Below the pieces are notes generated by a model that did no database searches, was not told where the DNA came from, and saw only the letters and a program-made list of their open reading frames with translations. A stretch of DNA of 64,000 nt. Source: Roseiarcus sp963767245. GTDB taxonomy: Bacteria > Pseudomonadota > Alphaproteobacteria > Rhizobiales > Beijerinckiaceae. Numbering within the stretch: position 1 is the stretch's first letter; each line of letters opens with the position of its first letter. The stretch spans positions 62,001-126,000 of the forward strand of contig CAVYDG010000007.1 in NCBI GenBank assembly GCA_963767245.1. The letters run 5' to 3'. This document shows, one piece after another, positions 8,398 through 17,637 of the stretch. The translations under genes were made by a program, and so were the position numbers.

Positions 8398-9333
8398 CTA
8401 CGGGCTCGGCCGCAGGGGAAGGCCTTCCCCCATCTCACGGATACCGGCGATTAGCGCGCTCGATAAGCCATCGGATCTGGATACCGGTTGATGGTGCCGT
8501 CGGCGTTTAGACAATCCGCACGAGACGCCTTGAGGATAAGGCTGCTGGAATTCGTAGATGATTCCGCCGAGGCGCCAACTGAAAATGCCGCGTTCTTCGA
8601 CGAAGGTTAGCAACGGTGCCCCACTGCAGCCACCAAGGGCCCAATCGCTGGGTATGGTGGGCCGCAGTCCCACGTCGAAGTCGTGCTCGTGGTCGAACAC
8701 GAGGGTGACGTCTGTTGCGCTGACCCCGCTCGCCACGGCGAGCGCCGTATAGCCAACCCAGTCAATTTCCACGAGCGAGTTTCCCTTATAGGGCCGCATT
8801 TCTCGGCCATCGCCGGGAAAGCCGACGAAGAAGACGCCTCGTTCGATCGCTGGCGGCGCTGGCGGCCATGACGTCTGGCTGCCGGTCAGGATGACCTTCC
8901 CGTTGGCATAATTGGCGAGCCGGCCGATTTCGTCTTGGCCGATCCGAAATGTCGCCACGTCATAGGCGGGATCAGATGCGATCAGCCGGTCCCGCAGATC
9001 GCAGCGCAGATCTCCAACGATGCAGACAGCGTCGGGGTGTTTCTCCTTTGCCGTTCGGAAACCCTGATAGACATGGTTCGCCGTGACGAGGAACGGTCCG
9101 GCGCCGCAATCCAGGAGAAAGGCGGAGCCGTTGTGGAGGATGAAGGGCTTCCGGTCGCGCGCCGTAATCCAACAGATCGGCATCACGTAGCTTGCGGCGA
9201 CGTCGCGCATCGCCTTCGCAAGGCCGCCCCGCATGAGCCGGATGGCCTCGACACGGGATGGTTGGGTGGCGGGCGGCCCGGTTGCGGCGAAGTCTGCGCG
9301 ATGTGCGTTGGTGTTGCCGCTATTCGAGTGCAT
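8398..9333 (-). CDS. Trypsin-like serine peptidase in the AbiE operon
   Basis: This protein of about 310 residues has a chymotrypsin-fold triad: His in FLVTANHVYQGF, Asp in DPAYDVATFRIG and Ser in WALGGCSGAPLLTF. No secretion signal is seen, so it is probably cytosolic. Its ATG at 9333 overlaps the end of abiEii by 14 bases, implying translational coupling and an AbiEi-AbiEii-peptidase operon. The last part may be frame-shifted: near 8505 another frame gives NADGTINRYPDPMAYRAR and a stop at 8451, more protein-like than the residues read straight through to 8398. Trypsin-like domains recur in bacterial defence loci; the substrate here is unknown. Confidence 0.75.
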   Translation of the reverse strand: MHSNSGNTNAHRADFAATGPPATQPSRVEAIRLMRGGLAKAMRDVAASYVMPICWITARDRKPFILHNGSAFLLDCGAGPFLVTANHVYQGFRTAKEKHPDAVCIVGDLRCDLRDRLIASDPAYDVATFRIGQDEIGRLANYANGKVILTGSQTSWPPAPPAIERGVFFVGFPGDGREMRPYKGNSLVEIDWVGYTALAVASGVSATDVTLVFDHEHDFDVGLRPTIPSDWALGGCSGAPLLTFVEERGIFSWRLGGIIYEFQQPYPQGVSCGLSKRRRHHQPVSRSDGLSSALIAGIREMGEGLPLRPSP

Positions 9334-10192
9334 GGCTACGCGCCGCCACCGCGGCGTTCATAAGGAATGCTGTCAGGTCGCTGATGATAGTCTGAAGCTG
9401 TTTGGGCGCATCATTGAGGTCGCCGGCAAAAGCCGCCCATTGGCGCTGCTTTAGGGGATCGTTGGCAAACGCCGATGTGAGCGCGTCCGGCAGGTCCGTG
9501 GGGATCGTTGTATGCCGACGTGCGAATGTCGCAGCGATCGCCCGCACCAACCGATCCTCGGCGAACTGGAAGGTCCTGGACAGAATCCAGATGTCATAAA
9601 AGTCCTTCATCCGGCTGTTCGCGCGGCCGAGCGCGACCATGGCCTGGAATTTCTCGGCGATGACCGTCTCGGGAGCGTAAGCGCGCAGCCTTGGCGCCGG
9701 AAGGTCGAGCAGCGCGGGATAGTCGATTGTCTCGAGGCCCGGCTCCACGGAATCGCCGAAGCCGATGTCGACGACGACTGCAATGTGTGCACCGGAGAGC
9801 GAGGCCGCGCCGCGCAGGCGGACGCCTCCATACTCCAGCTCCTCACGGATCAGTCCGACCTGCAGCGCGTCGAGATCAAAGGCAACGCCGTCGTCGCCGG
9901 CGATCGCCAGCACCTCGCGGAAAATGCCAAGGATGCGCTGCTCACTGGCATCGCCAAATCCCAGGAGATCAAGGTCGCGTGTGCCGCGTGCCGTCTCGGG
10001 CAGCCAAGTGGTGAGCAGCATGGCGCCCTTCAGCACAAAGCGGTCTGCGTGCGGCGAGCGGCTCAGTCGGTAGAGCAGGCGCTCGTGCACGAAGCGCGTC
10101 AGGAGGACATCGAACGGCGTGTTGTTCTGTCGCGCGAGATTGAGCAGGCGCGCCCGGACGGATGCGGCGATGTTTGTCGGCGGTTTAGGCAT
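9320..10192 (-). CDS. abiEii: AbiEii-type nucleotidyltransferase toxin (type IV toxin-antitoxin)
   Basis: A 290-residue AbiEii/AbiGii nucleotidyltransferase. Motif I is RFVLKGAMLLTTW, the catalytic acidic motif is GTRDLDLLGFG, and the downstream conserved lysine and helix are AEKFQAMVALGR followed by KDFYDIWILSR. In characterised AbiE systems the toxin transfers nucleotides (GTP or CTP) to cellular targets, causing growth arrest on phage infection. The start at 10192 overlaps the antitoxin gene by 8 bases, as usual. The toxin frame is intact with all active-site motifs. The last codons overlap the peptidase start. Confidence 0.9.
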   Translation of the reverse strand: MPKPPTNIAASVRARLLNLARQNNTPFDVLLTRFVHERLLYRLSRSPHADRFVLKGAMLLTTWLPETARGTRDLDLLGFGDASEQRILGIFREVLAIAGDDGVAFDLDALQVGLIREELEYGGVRLRGAASLSGAHIAVVVDIGFGDSVEPGLETIDYPALLDLPAPRLRAYAPETVIAEKFQAMVALGRANSRMKDFYDIWILSRTFQFAEDRLVRAIAATFARRHTTIPTDLPDALTSAFANDPLKQRQWAAFAGDLNDAPKQLQTIISDLTAFLMNAAVAARSHALE

Positions 10193-10832
10193 CGGCCGTG
10201 AACGCTTCGAGGTAGGGGCGAAGCGCGTTCCAGACGCCGCTTCGCATCGCGCATGCCGAGATTTCAGATGGAGTGGCTTTACGCTGGCGCAGCGCCTCTT
10301 TCAGCGCGGGGACTGCGACGTCGATCCCAACGGAACGGCGGTGGCGGAAAGCGTCGGCGATCGTCTTCGCGACGCCGAAGATCGGGACCGGGACGCCCTC
10401 GATGTCGTGGGTCTCGACCCCGTCGTGAAGAAACTTGTCGGCGAACCGGACGATGCGCAGTGGTGGATAATCGATCTGGGGCTTCCAGTCCTTCGGACCG
10501 ATCGCGATCCACACCCGGCGCGGCATCTGGTCGGTGATACCGTGAAAGGCGAGGGCCGAGACGAGGCAGATGACGCCCTTGGGCACGCGTTTGGCGGCCT
10601 CGGCAAGGCTATGATTGCCCTCGGGGGCGGCGTCTGCGAGCTGATAAAGTCCGCGGCTGAGCTTGGTCACAAAGCCCTCCCGTTCGAGCCGAGAAACAGT
10701 GGCCGCGGTAATGCCGGCCCGGCGGATTTCGGCCAGCCGGGCGATGCCCCGCTCGCGCAGAAACGCAGCGAGCTGTTCCCGTTGGGTGCCAGGCTCGGTT
10801 GATACAGTTCCTCGGGTCTCTTGAGCTTTCAT
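10185..10832 (-). CDS. abiEi: AbiEi-type antitoxin (type IV toxin-antitoxin)
   Basis: A protein of 215 residues (227 if an upstream codon at 10868 is used). The N-terminal winged helix reads LAEIRRAGITAATVSRLERE, followed by GLYQLADAAPEGNHSLAEAA, the typical AbiEi_4 arrangement. The C-terminal antitoxin domain has ICLVSALAFHGITDQMP and GVAKTIADAFRHRRSVGIDV. AbiEi represses its own promoter and blocks the toxin. I prefer the ATG at 10832 because the earlier residues are not family-like. It is the first gene of the operon; the promoter must lie in 10833-11093, shared divergently with the helicase operon. Confidence 0.87.
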   Translation of the reverse strand: MKAQETRGTVSTEPGTQREQLAAFLRERGIARLAEIRRAGITAATVSRLEREGFVTKLSRGLYQLADAAPEGNHSLAEAAKRVPKGVICLVSALAFHGITDQMPRRVWIAIGPKDWKPQIDYPPLRIVRFADKFLHDGVETHDIEGVPVPIFGVAKTIADAFRHRRSVGIDVAVPALKEALRQRKATPSEISACAMRSGVWNALRPYLEAFTADA

Positions 10833-11093
10833 CCGAGGAAATGTATCATTTCCCCCGGCTTCTGCCAAACGGGCAGTTGACCGGCAATTTTAGGGGTGTT
10901 GCTACGGGCGTACAACCAACGTGTGCAGGTCTCTTACCACACTTAAGATCGGCAGGGAGCATGATTGCCGGCTGACAGCTGAAATGGAAGACGAGCGTAC
11001 AACCACCGGCCGCCAATTTGAGACCGGACGCCAGCGCGGCCAGCCGGCAAGCACAACCCACAGCAAGGGTGATGTCAGGGGACAGGGGGGCTA
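10833..11093. promoter_or_regulatory. Divergent intergenic region between the AbiE operon and the helicase operon
   Basis: These 260 bases separate two divergently transcribed defence operons, so both promoters and any AbiEi operator should be here. A direct repeat, GCGTACAACCA, occurs at about 10909 and 10995. I could not assign -35/-10 boxes with confidence. Confidence 0.4.
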
Positions 11094-13728
11094 GTGGATA
11101 TCTTCGATCCCGATCAGGCGCTGATAGAGCGATACGAGTTGTTCGCTCGTTCCTTCTCAGAGATTCATGCGCCCGAAATCCGTGCGCAAATCGATGCCGC
11201 CTACGCCGACCAACGCTTCTGGCCTGAGCCTCTGATTACGATCAATCCTCATTTCGAGGCAGGCGCCTCCGTCGATCAACTCGTTGCTCAGAATGTGCTC
11301 GATCCTGCCTTGAGCAAAATCTTTGGCGCCGGTCCGGATCGAAGGCCGATCAAGCTTCATCGCCACCAGGAACGCGCCGTTGCCAAGGCTCGCAACGATG
11401 AGAGCTTCATCGTAACGACGGGTACAGGCTCCGGAAAGTCGCTGTGTTTTTTCCTGCCGATCGTCGACGCCGTCGTTCGCGCGCGGCGCGCTGGCGAGGC
11501 GAGGCGAACACGCGCTGTAATCATCTATCCGATGAATGCCCTGGCCAATAGTCAACTTGAGGAGCTCGAGAAGTTCATCGGTGGATCGGGACTCGAAGAT
11601 GGCCTGCGTCCTACGTACCGCCGGTATACCGGCCGAGAGAGCGATGCAGAGCGCCAAGCCATCGCTGCAGCCAAGCCCGACATTCTGCTGACGAACTTCA
11701 TGATGCTCGAATTGCTGATGACGCGTCAGGACGATCTCGATCGCGCCGTTATAGCAAATGCTGTGGGCCTGGATTTCCTGGTGCTCGACGAGCTGCACAC
11801 CTATCGCGGCCGCCAGGGCGCGGACGTCGCCATGCTCGTGCGTCGCGTGAAGGAACGGCTGGTCACCAGCCGTAAGCTGATGTGCATCGGCACGTCGGCG
11901 ACGATGTCGAATGCGCATGACGAGTTAGAGCGAGCGACCGCCGTCGCTCGCGTTGGGAAGCTGATTTTTGGAGAGGAGCTGAGCGCGGCGTCAATCATCG
12001 ATGAGAACCTCGCCCGGGCCACCGACCCACGAATCAATAGTGGGAGCCTCGGCCATGCGCTCAAAGACGCAGTGTTGGCACCGACGCCGGAAGCGCTCAC
12101 CGATAAAGACCTATTCTCTCATCCACTAGCCTGCTGGATTGAAACCGACATCGGACTCCTCGAAGGCGAAAAGCTACGGCGTCGGCCGCCCATGACGCTG
12201 AGCGAGGCTGGGTCGGCGCTCTCGGTTCAAACGGGTGTCGCTCACGAACAATGCAAAGCCTCCTTAGCAGGCATGCTGTCGTTGATGGGACGCCGCGAAA
12301 ACCTTCGCGGCGGGGTAAGCGATCGCGCGTTTTTGGCGTTTAAGCTCCATCGGTTTATCTCGGGCGCGGGACACGCCTATGCGACGCTTGAGCCAGCCGC
12401 AAGCCGCCGCGTTGTGCTGGAAGGCCAAGTCTTTCATCCGGCCGATCCCGGTGCACGCTTATACCCGGTCTTCTTTTGCCGAGAGTGCGGTCAGGAGCAT
12501 CACAGTGTTCGAATCGATAACTCACTCGATGGCATTCGAGTTCTCGCGAGGCCGATCGATGAGCCGGCGAGCGAGGACGCAGAGGCAGATGGGTCGCGAA
12601 CGGGCTTTCTCGTGCCGGCCGTCAATGCAGACTTCTCTTTGGAGGGGCCATCGCTGACTATCCGGACGATTGGCAAGAAACGACACCGGCTGGGCAGGAG
12701 CGGCTGAAGAGCGGGCACCGCGGCAAGCACGAGGGGCAGCTCCTATCGGTGATACCCGACGGGTCGCTCGGGGACGATGGAGTGCCGGCGTGGTTCTTCA
12801 GCGGCAAGTATCGCTTCTGCCCGCATTGCCGTCACCAGCCACCGCAACAGGCGCGTGACATCAACAAGCTCGCCGGACTATCCGCTGAGGGCCGCAGTTC
12901 AGCGACAACGCTGATCGTTTCGACCATTTTGGCATGGATGGAAAACGACGGGACCCTTGATGAGGGGACCCGAAAACTCTTGGGCTTTACGGACAACCGC
13001 CAAGACGCTGCGCTGCAGGCGGGTCACTTCAACGACTTCATTTTCGTAACGCTGCTTCGCGGCGCCATTCTGCGCGCGGTGCGTGGCGCCGGCGAGAAAG
13101 GCCTGGCCGATGTCCGGTTCGGTGAGGCGGTGCGCAAGGCTCTCGGCTTCGATCTTGAAGAGCCTGGTCGTCTCGTGGATTGGATGTTCGACCCTCGGGT
13201 CAAGGGGTTTCACAACCGACAAGCGGCCGAGGAGATCCTGACCTCGGTCTTGGCGCATCGGCTGTGGGCCGATTGCGCAAGGGTTGGCGTTTCACGAATC
13301 CCAATCTGGAGGAAGCCGGCTTGATTGCGGTTCGGTTCCCCGGCTTGGAGGATTTGGCACGCGACGATGAGGAGTTTGCGGGAAACCGTCGATTGGCGGC
13401 GGCGCCACCGGCAATGCGAGCCAGGCTCTTTAATCTGCTTTTTGACTATATGCGGCGCGGTCTGGCGATCGCGACGGAAGCCCTTGACCGTCAGCGTGTG
13501 CTCCAAGTCGCCGAAGCATCCCGAAATCATCTTCGTGATCCGTGGCTCATCGACCAGAACGAAGAATACGAACTGCGTCAGGCAAGCTTCTTGATGATTG
13601 ATCCGCCAAGTAGGGCGGACATCAGCGTGGCAGAAGATGGGTTGATCGTGCGGGGCGGCTGGCGCACGGCCCTTGGGAAAGCGTTGCGCAGCAAGGATGT
13701 TTGGGGTGAGCCTCTGCCAGTGAAGGAG
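11094..13728 (+). pseudogene. Large DExH helicase of a DISARM-like cassette, N-terminal part
   Basis: It opens with GTG at 11094 after an ACAGGGGGG ribosome-binding site. Superfamily 2 motifs follow: HRHQERAVAKAR (Q-motif region), TGTGSGKS at about residues 109-116 (Walker A), FLVLDELHTYRGRQGADV (DExH at 232-235) and IGTSATM (motif III). A Cys pair, FFCRECGQEH, and later FCPHCR suggest zinc binding. Two one-base shifts break the frame, near 12655 and near 13282 (in a GGG run). The frame then continues in register up to the IS256 insertion at 13729. The remainder of the gene resumes at 15115; whole protein about 1,740 residues. Confidence 0.8.
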
Positions 13729-15114
13729 GAGCTACACGGGAAAATCGGTGACGGCGTGAATCAAGCGGCGGATTTGATTTCGGCGACAGCTTCGATTCCG
13801 TCCTTGAACTTTATACCGTTGACGACTTTCGGCAACTGGTTTTGACCTTGCAATCGCCGCCAGGTCCTGGACGCCGCGATCACCAGTTTGAACACCATGA
13901 GACGCGCGGTGTCCTGCGACAGCGCGCCTTTCATGCGGACGGTGCGATGCCTCACCGTCGCGAACACGCTCTCGATCGGGTTCGAGGTTCGCAAGTGGTC
14001 CCAATGATCGGCGGGAAGGTCGAAGAACGTCAGCAGTGTCTGCTGATCCTTGGTTAGGCATTCGACGGCCTTGTCGTATTTGGGCGCGTATTTCTCGGCG
14101 AAGGTCGTCATCGCCGCTTCCGCCGCACCCCGGCTCGGCGACAGCCAGATCTCGCGCAGATCCTTGTGCGCGTTGGGTTGCATCGACTTCGGGAGCTTGT
14201 CGAGCACGTTCAATGTCTTGTGCAGCCAGCATCGCTGATGACGCGTCGTCGGGAACGCCTCGTCGAGGGCCTTCCAAAACCCGAGCGCGCCATCGCCAAT
14301 GGCGACTTGCGGCGCGACGACCAAGCCGCGCGCCTTCAAATCGACGAGTAGTTCCTTCCAGCTTTGACCGCTCTCCCGCATGCCCGTCTGAAAGCCGATC
14401 AGCTCCTTCTTGCCTTCCGCCGTCGCGCCCATCAGCACCAGCATGCATTCGGCCTGCGGCTCCAGGCGCGCCTGCAAATAGACGCCGTCCGCCCAGACGT
14501 AGACGTAATGGCGCGCCGACAAATCGCGCTTCTGCCATCGCCGATATTCGTCCTCCCACTCGCTCTTGAGGCGCCCGATCACCGCAGCGGAGAGGTTGGG
14601 CGCGTCCCTGCCGAGCAAGGCGGCGAGGGCCTCCTGGAAATCGCCGGCGGAAATCCCGCGCAGATAGAGAACCGGCAACAGGGCGTCGAGGCTCTTGGTG
14701 CGCCGCGCCCATTTGGGCAGGATGTTCGACGAGAAGCGAAGGCGCTCCCCCGAAGCGGCGGCGCGATCGCGGGCCTTCGGCTTTTGCACTTCGACCGGGC
14801 CGATTCCCGTCTGGATCGCGCGAACCGGATCATGCCCGTGGCGAACCACCCGTTGGCGGCCATCCGGAAGCACGAGCTCCGCGGTCGAGGCCAGAAATGT
14901 CTCGAACTCCACCGTCACCGCCTGGGCGATCAGTCGACGCGCGCCGGTTCGCAGTATTTCAGTGAGCGGATCGTCGATTGCCCCTTTCTGTCGAAGGGCA
15001 ACAACTCTATTCTCAGTCATGGCGTAACGCTCCTGTTTGGAGGTTCGGGTGGCTTGATCACCAACCCCGTTACGCCGCCTTCCTCACACCGTCACCCAGT
15101 TTCCCCCATAGCTC
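13729..15114. mobile_element. IS256-family insertion sequence (1,386 bp) with 9-bp target duplication
   Basis: Ends are imperfect inverted repeats of about 28 bases: the left begins GAGCTACACGGGAAAATC, and the right, read inward, begins GAGCTATGGGGGAAACTG, followed by GGTGACGG on both. The element is flanked by the exact direct repeat GTGAAGGAG at 13720-13728 and 15115-15123. Removing the element plus one repeat restores the helicase frame (LPVKE joined to YGDV). The duplication is perfect, so the insertion is recent. Confidence 0.93.
13761..15020 (-). CDS. IS256-family (mutator-type) transposase
   Basis: This intact 419-residue transposase starts MTENRVVALRQKGAIDD. DDE-type features are YVYVWADGVYLQARLEP (first Asp), VAIGDGALGFWKAL (second Asp) and the helix after RHQRCWLHKTLNVLDKLP. 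The C-terminal TSNPIESVFATVRHRT contains the catalytic Glu and is diagnostic of the IS256 family. The gene fills the element and is transcribed against the helicase gene it interrupts. With an intact frame and intact termini the element is probably still mobile. Confidence 0.95.
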   Translation of the reverse strand: MTENRVVALRQKGAIDDPLTEILRTGARRLIAQAVTVEFETFLASTAELVLPDGRQRVVRHGHDPVRAIQTGIGPVEVQKPKARDRAAASGERLRFSSNILPKWARRTKSLDALLPVLYLRGISAGDFQEALAALLGRDAPNLSAAVIGRLKSEWEDEYRRWQKRDLSARHYVYVWADGVYLQARLEPQAECMLVLMGATAEGKKELIGFQTGMRESGQSWKELLVDLKARGLVVAPQVAIGDGALGFWKALDEAFPTTRHQRCWLHKTLNVLDKLPKSMQPNAHKDLREIWLSPSRGAAEAAMTTFAEKYAPKYDKAVECLTKDQQTLLTFFDLPADHWDHLRTSNPIESVFATVRHRTVRMKGALSQDTARLMVFKLVIAASRTWRRLQGQNQLPKVVNGIKFKDGIEAVAEIKSAA

Positions 15115-17637
15115 GTGAAGGAGTACGGCGATGTCATCGCCACTCTCTTGCGAGCGGCCGAAAGCCATCAGGTAATTCGCCGTGTGGTCACGGGCGGCGA
15201 TGCGCCGGCGTGGCGGCTCGCATCGACAGCTCTGCGCCTTTTTCCAGCGACCAACCGGTCTGACGGTAAGCGGGAGAACCCCTTTTTTCGCGCGCTCTAT
15301 GAAGAAGTCGCCGAAATGCTGGCGCAACAGGGTGATCTGCCTTTTGCTTTCGAAGCGCGCGAACATACGGCGCAAGTCGATCAGAAGGTTCGGGCTTGGC
15401 GAGAGGACCGCTTCCGGTTCGGAACGTCAGATGTTGAGCGGATCGCCGAAAACCGTGAGGAGATGCGTCAAGAAGGTGAGCCGACGAGCTTCCTCCCGGC
15501 TCTGTTTTGCTCGCCTACGATGGAGCTTGGTGTCGATATCAGCTCTCTAAACGCCGTCTATCTTCGGAACGCGCCGCCGACCCCGGCAAATTATGTTCAA
15601 AGGGCAGGTCGCGCGGGTCGAAGCGGCCAGGCCGCGCTCGTCATCACCTATTGCGCGGCCCAATCTCCCCACGATCAATATTACTTCGCCAATCGACAAG
15701 GTCTTGTCGCCGGCGTGGTCAAGCCGCCCGCTTTGGATCTTGCCAATCGGGATCTCCTGAAGAGCCACCTTCATGCGGAATGGCTCGCGGCAGCGGTCGT
15801 GCCGCTGAAGCCGTCGATTCCGGAAAACCTGGACATGACCAATCCGGAGATGCCGGTCTCTCAAGAAATCGCGACTGCATTTTTAAATCTTGGTGCGAGC
15901 GAGGCCGCGAGACCGATCATGCGGCGTCTGCTGAAGCGCACCATCGGCGCCATCGATCTGGCAGACGCGCCATGGCTCGCTGACCTGGATGCGTTCGTCG
16001 AAGAGACCGATCGGGAAGCCGCGCAGAATTTCTCGCGGAGTTTCGGTCGGTGGCGCGAGCTATATCGCGGTGCCCGCCGCGAGCAGGACGAGTCGCATCA
16101 AGTTCAGCAGAAAACGTCGTTCAAGCCGGGCGAGCGCAAGGAAGCGGCTCGCCGCCACTTCCGGGCGACGGAAGAGCTCGACATGCTTGAGCGCGGACAA
16201 GCTTCGAACGGATCCGACTTCTATACATATCGCTACTTGGCGACTGAAGGTTTTCTGCCGGGCTACAACTTCCCGCGTCTACCCCTCTATGCATTTATCC
16301 CTGCGACGAAACGAGCGGCGGTCCTACAGAGGCCGCGTTTCCTTGCCATTTCCGAGTTTGGTCCAAACAGTTTGATCTATCATGAGGGCCGCGCCTATCG
16401 AGTTGTGCGCGCGAAGCTGCCGGCGCATGGCCGTCTCGACGACGGCAAGTTGGCGACGACCAGCCTCATTTTATGCGCCGAATGCGGGGCCGCTCACACT
16501 GATGACAAACTGCAACGCTGCCATGCCTGTGGTGCCTCGCTCGCAGGCGTGGACCGCCTCGATAACGTCTATCGGATCGACAATGTGGAAACTGCGCCGT
16601 CGGCGCGGATCACCGCGAACGACGAAGATCGCCAGAGGCGCGGATTCGAAATTCAAACAGTCTTTCAGTGGCAGCTCGACAAAGGAGTTCCGGATACACG
16701 CACGCTCACGTTGCGCGCCGGGACAGATCCGCTCCTCCTCCTTGATTATGGCGCACGCGCAAAGCTATCGCGCATCAACAATGGCCTCCGTCGGCGCAAG
16801 TCCAAGTCGATAAAAGGTTTCTGTATCGATCCGACATCGGGGCGCTGGGTCAAGGACACGCTGAATGGGGGCGATGACGACGGCATCGACGTCACCGTGC
16901 CGAAATCACAGCGGATCGTTCCAATAGTTGAAGATCACAAGAACGCTCTTCTGTTGCGGCCGGTCGCGAATTTCAGCGAAGCACAAATGGCGACGCTTCA
17001 GCATGCCCTTCTACGAGGGATTCAGATCGTCGCGGAGCTGGAGGAAGGGGAGCTGTTGGGCGAGCCTCTACCCAAGCGTGATGAACGCAAGGCGATCCTG
17101 CTTTACGAGGCGACCGAAGGTGGCGCAGGGGTGCTCAACCGTCTGGTCGCCGATGCAAACCGTATGGCGGAGATTGCGCGCCAGGCGCTCAATCTGATGC
17201 ACTTTGATTTCCCAACTGCGGAAGGGGGCATCAAGGAACGGGAGGACGCCTGTGTCGCCGGCTGCTATCGCTGCCTGCTCTCTTATTTCAATCAGCCAGA
17301 TCATAACTTGATCGACCGCCGCGATCCGGAGGTGACAGCATTCCTCTGCAAGCTCGCGGATCCGGAGACCGCAGACGATACGACAACAAGTAGGGCCGAC
17401 AGCAAGTGGAGCAGCGCCCTGCGGCGGTGGGACTTGCCGGACCCGTCGACGCGCAAGATCGGCGGCATTTCATATGATCTCTACTGGCCAAGCTTTCAGG
17501 TGCTCGCAGTCGCCGGATTGGCGCCAAACGGACTGGCTGCGGCCTGCGCTGATTTCGGGGTGGACCTTGTCGAGCTGCCTGATGAGCCCGGTGAAGCAGC
17601 GCCGGCGGAATTGAAAAAGCTCCTGGGGGCGGCATAG
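15115..17637 (+). pseudogene. Large DExH helicase of a DISARM-like cassette, C-terminal part
   Basis: This is the continuation of the gene starting at 11094. It carries the second RecA-like domain: ALFCSPTMELGVDISSLNAV (motif V) and YVQRAGRAGRSGQAALVI (motif VI). A four-Cys zinc ribbon follows (LCAECGAAH, then QRCHACGASL). A DUF1998/MZB-like cysteine cluster comes next: ATEGGAGVLNRLV upstream, then ACVAGCYRCLLSYFNQPDHN. This layout is shared with MrfA-type and DISARM DrmA/DrmB or Druantia DruE proteins. The TAG at 17635-17637 overlaps the GTG start of the next gene (TAGTG), indicating translational coupling. Confidence 0.82.

Noticed and set aside
10846..11061. A 71-codon minus-strand frame between abiEi and the helicase operon
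   Set aside because: No ribosome-binding site, Cys/Pro-rich residues without domain likeness, and it overlaps the region needed for two divergent promoters.
13842..15263. Long plus-strand frames through the IS256 element
   Set aside because: They are antisense to the intact transposase and, where they pass the IS end, simply enter the helicase gene in the wrong frame.
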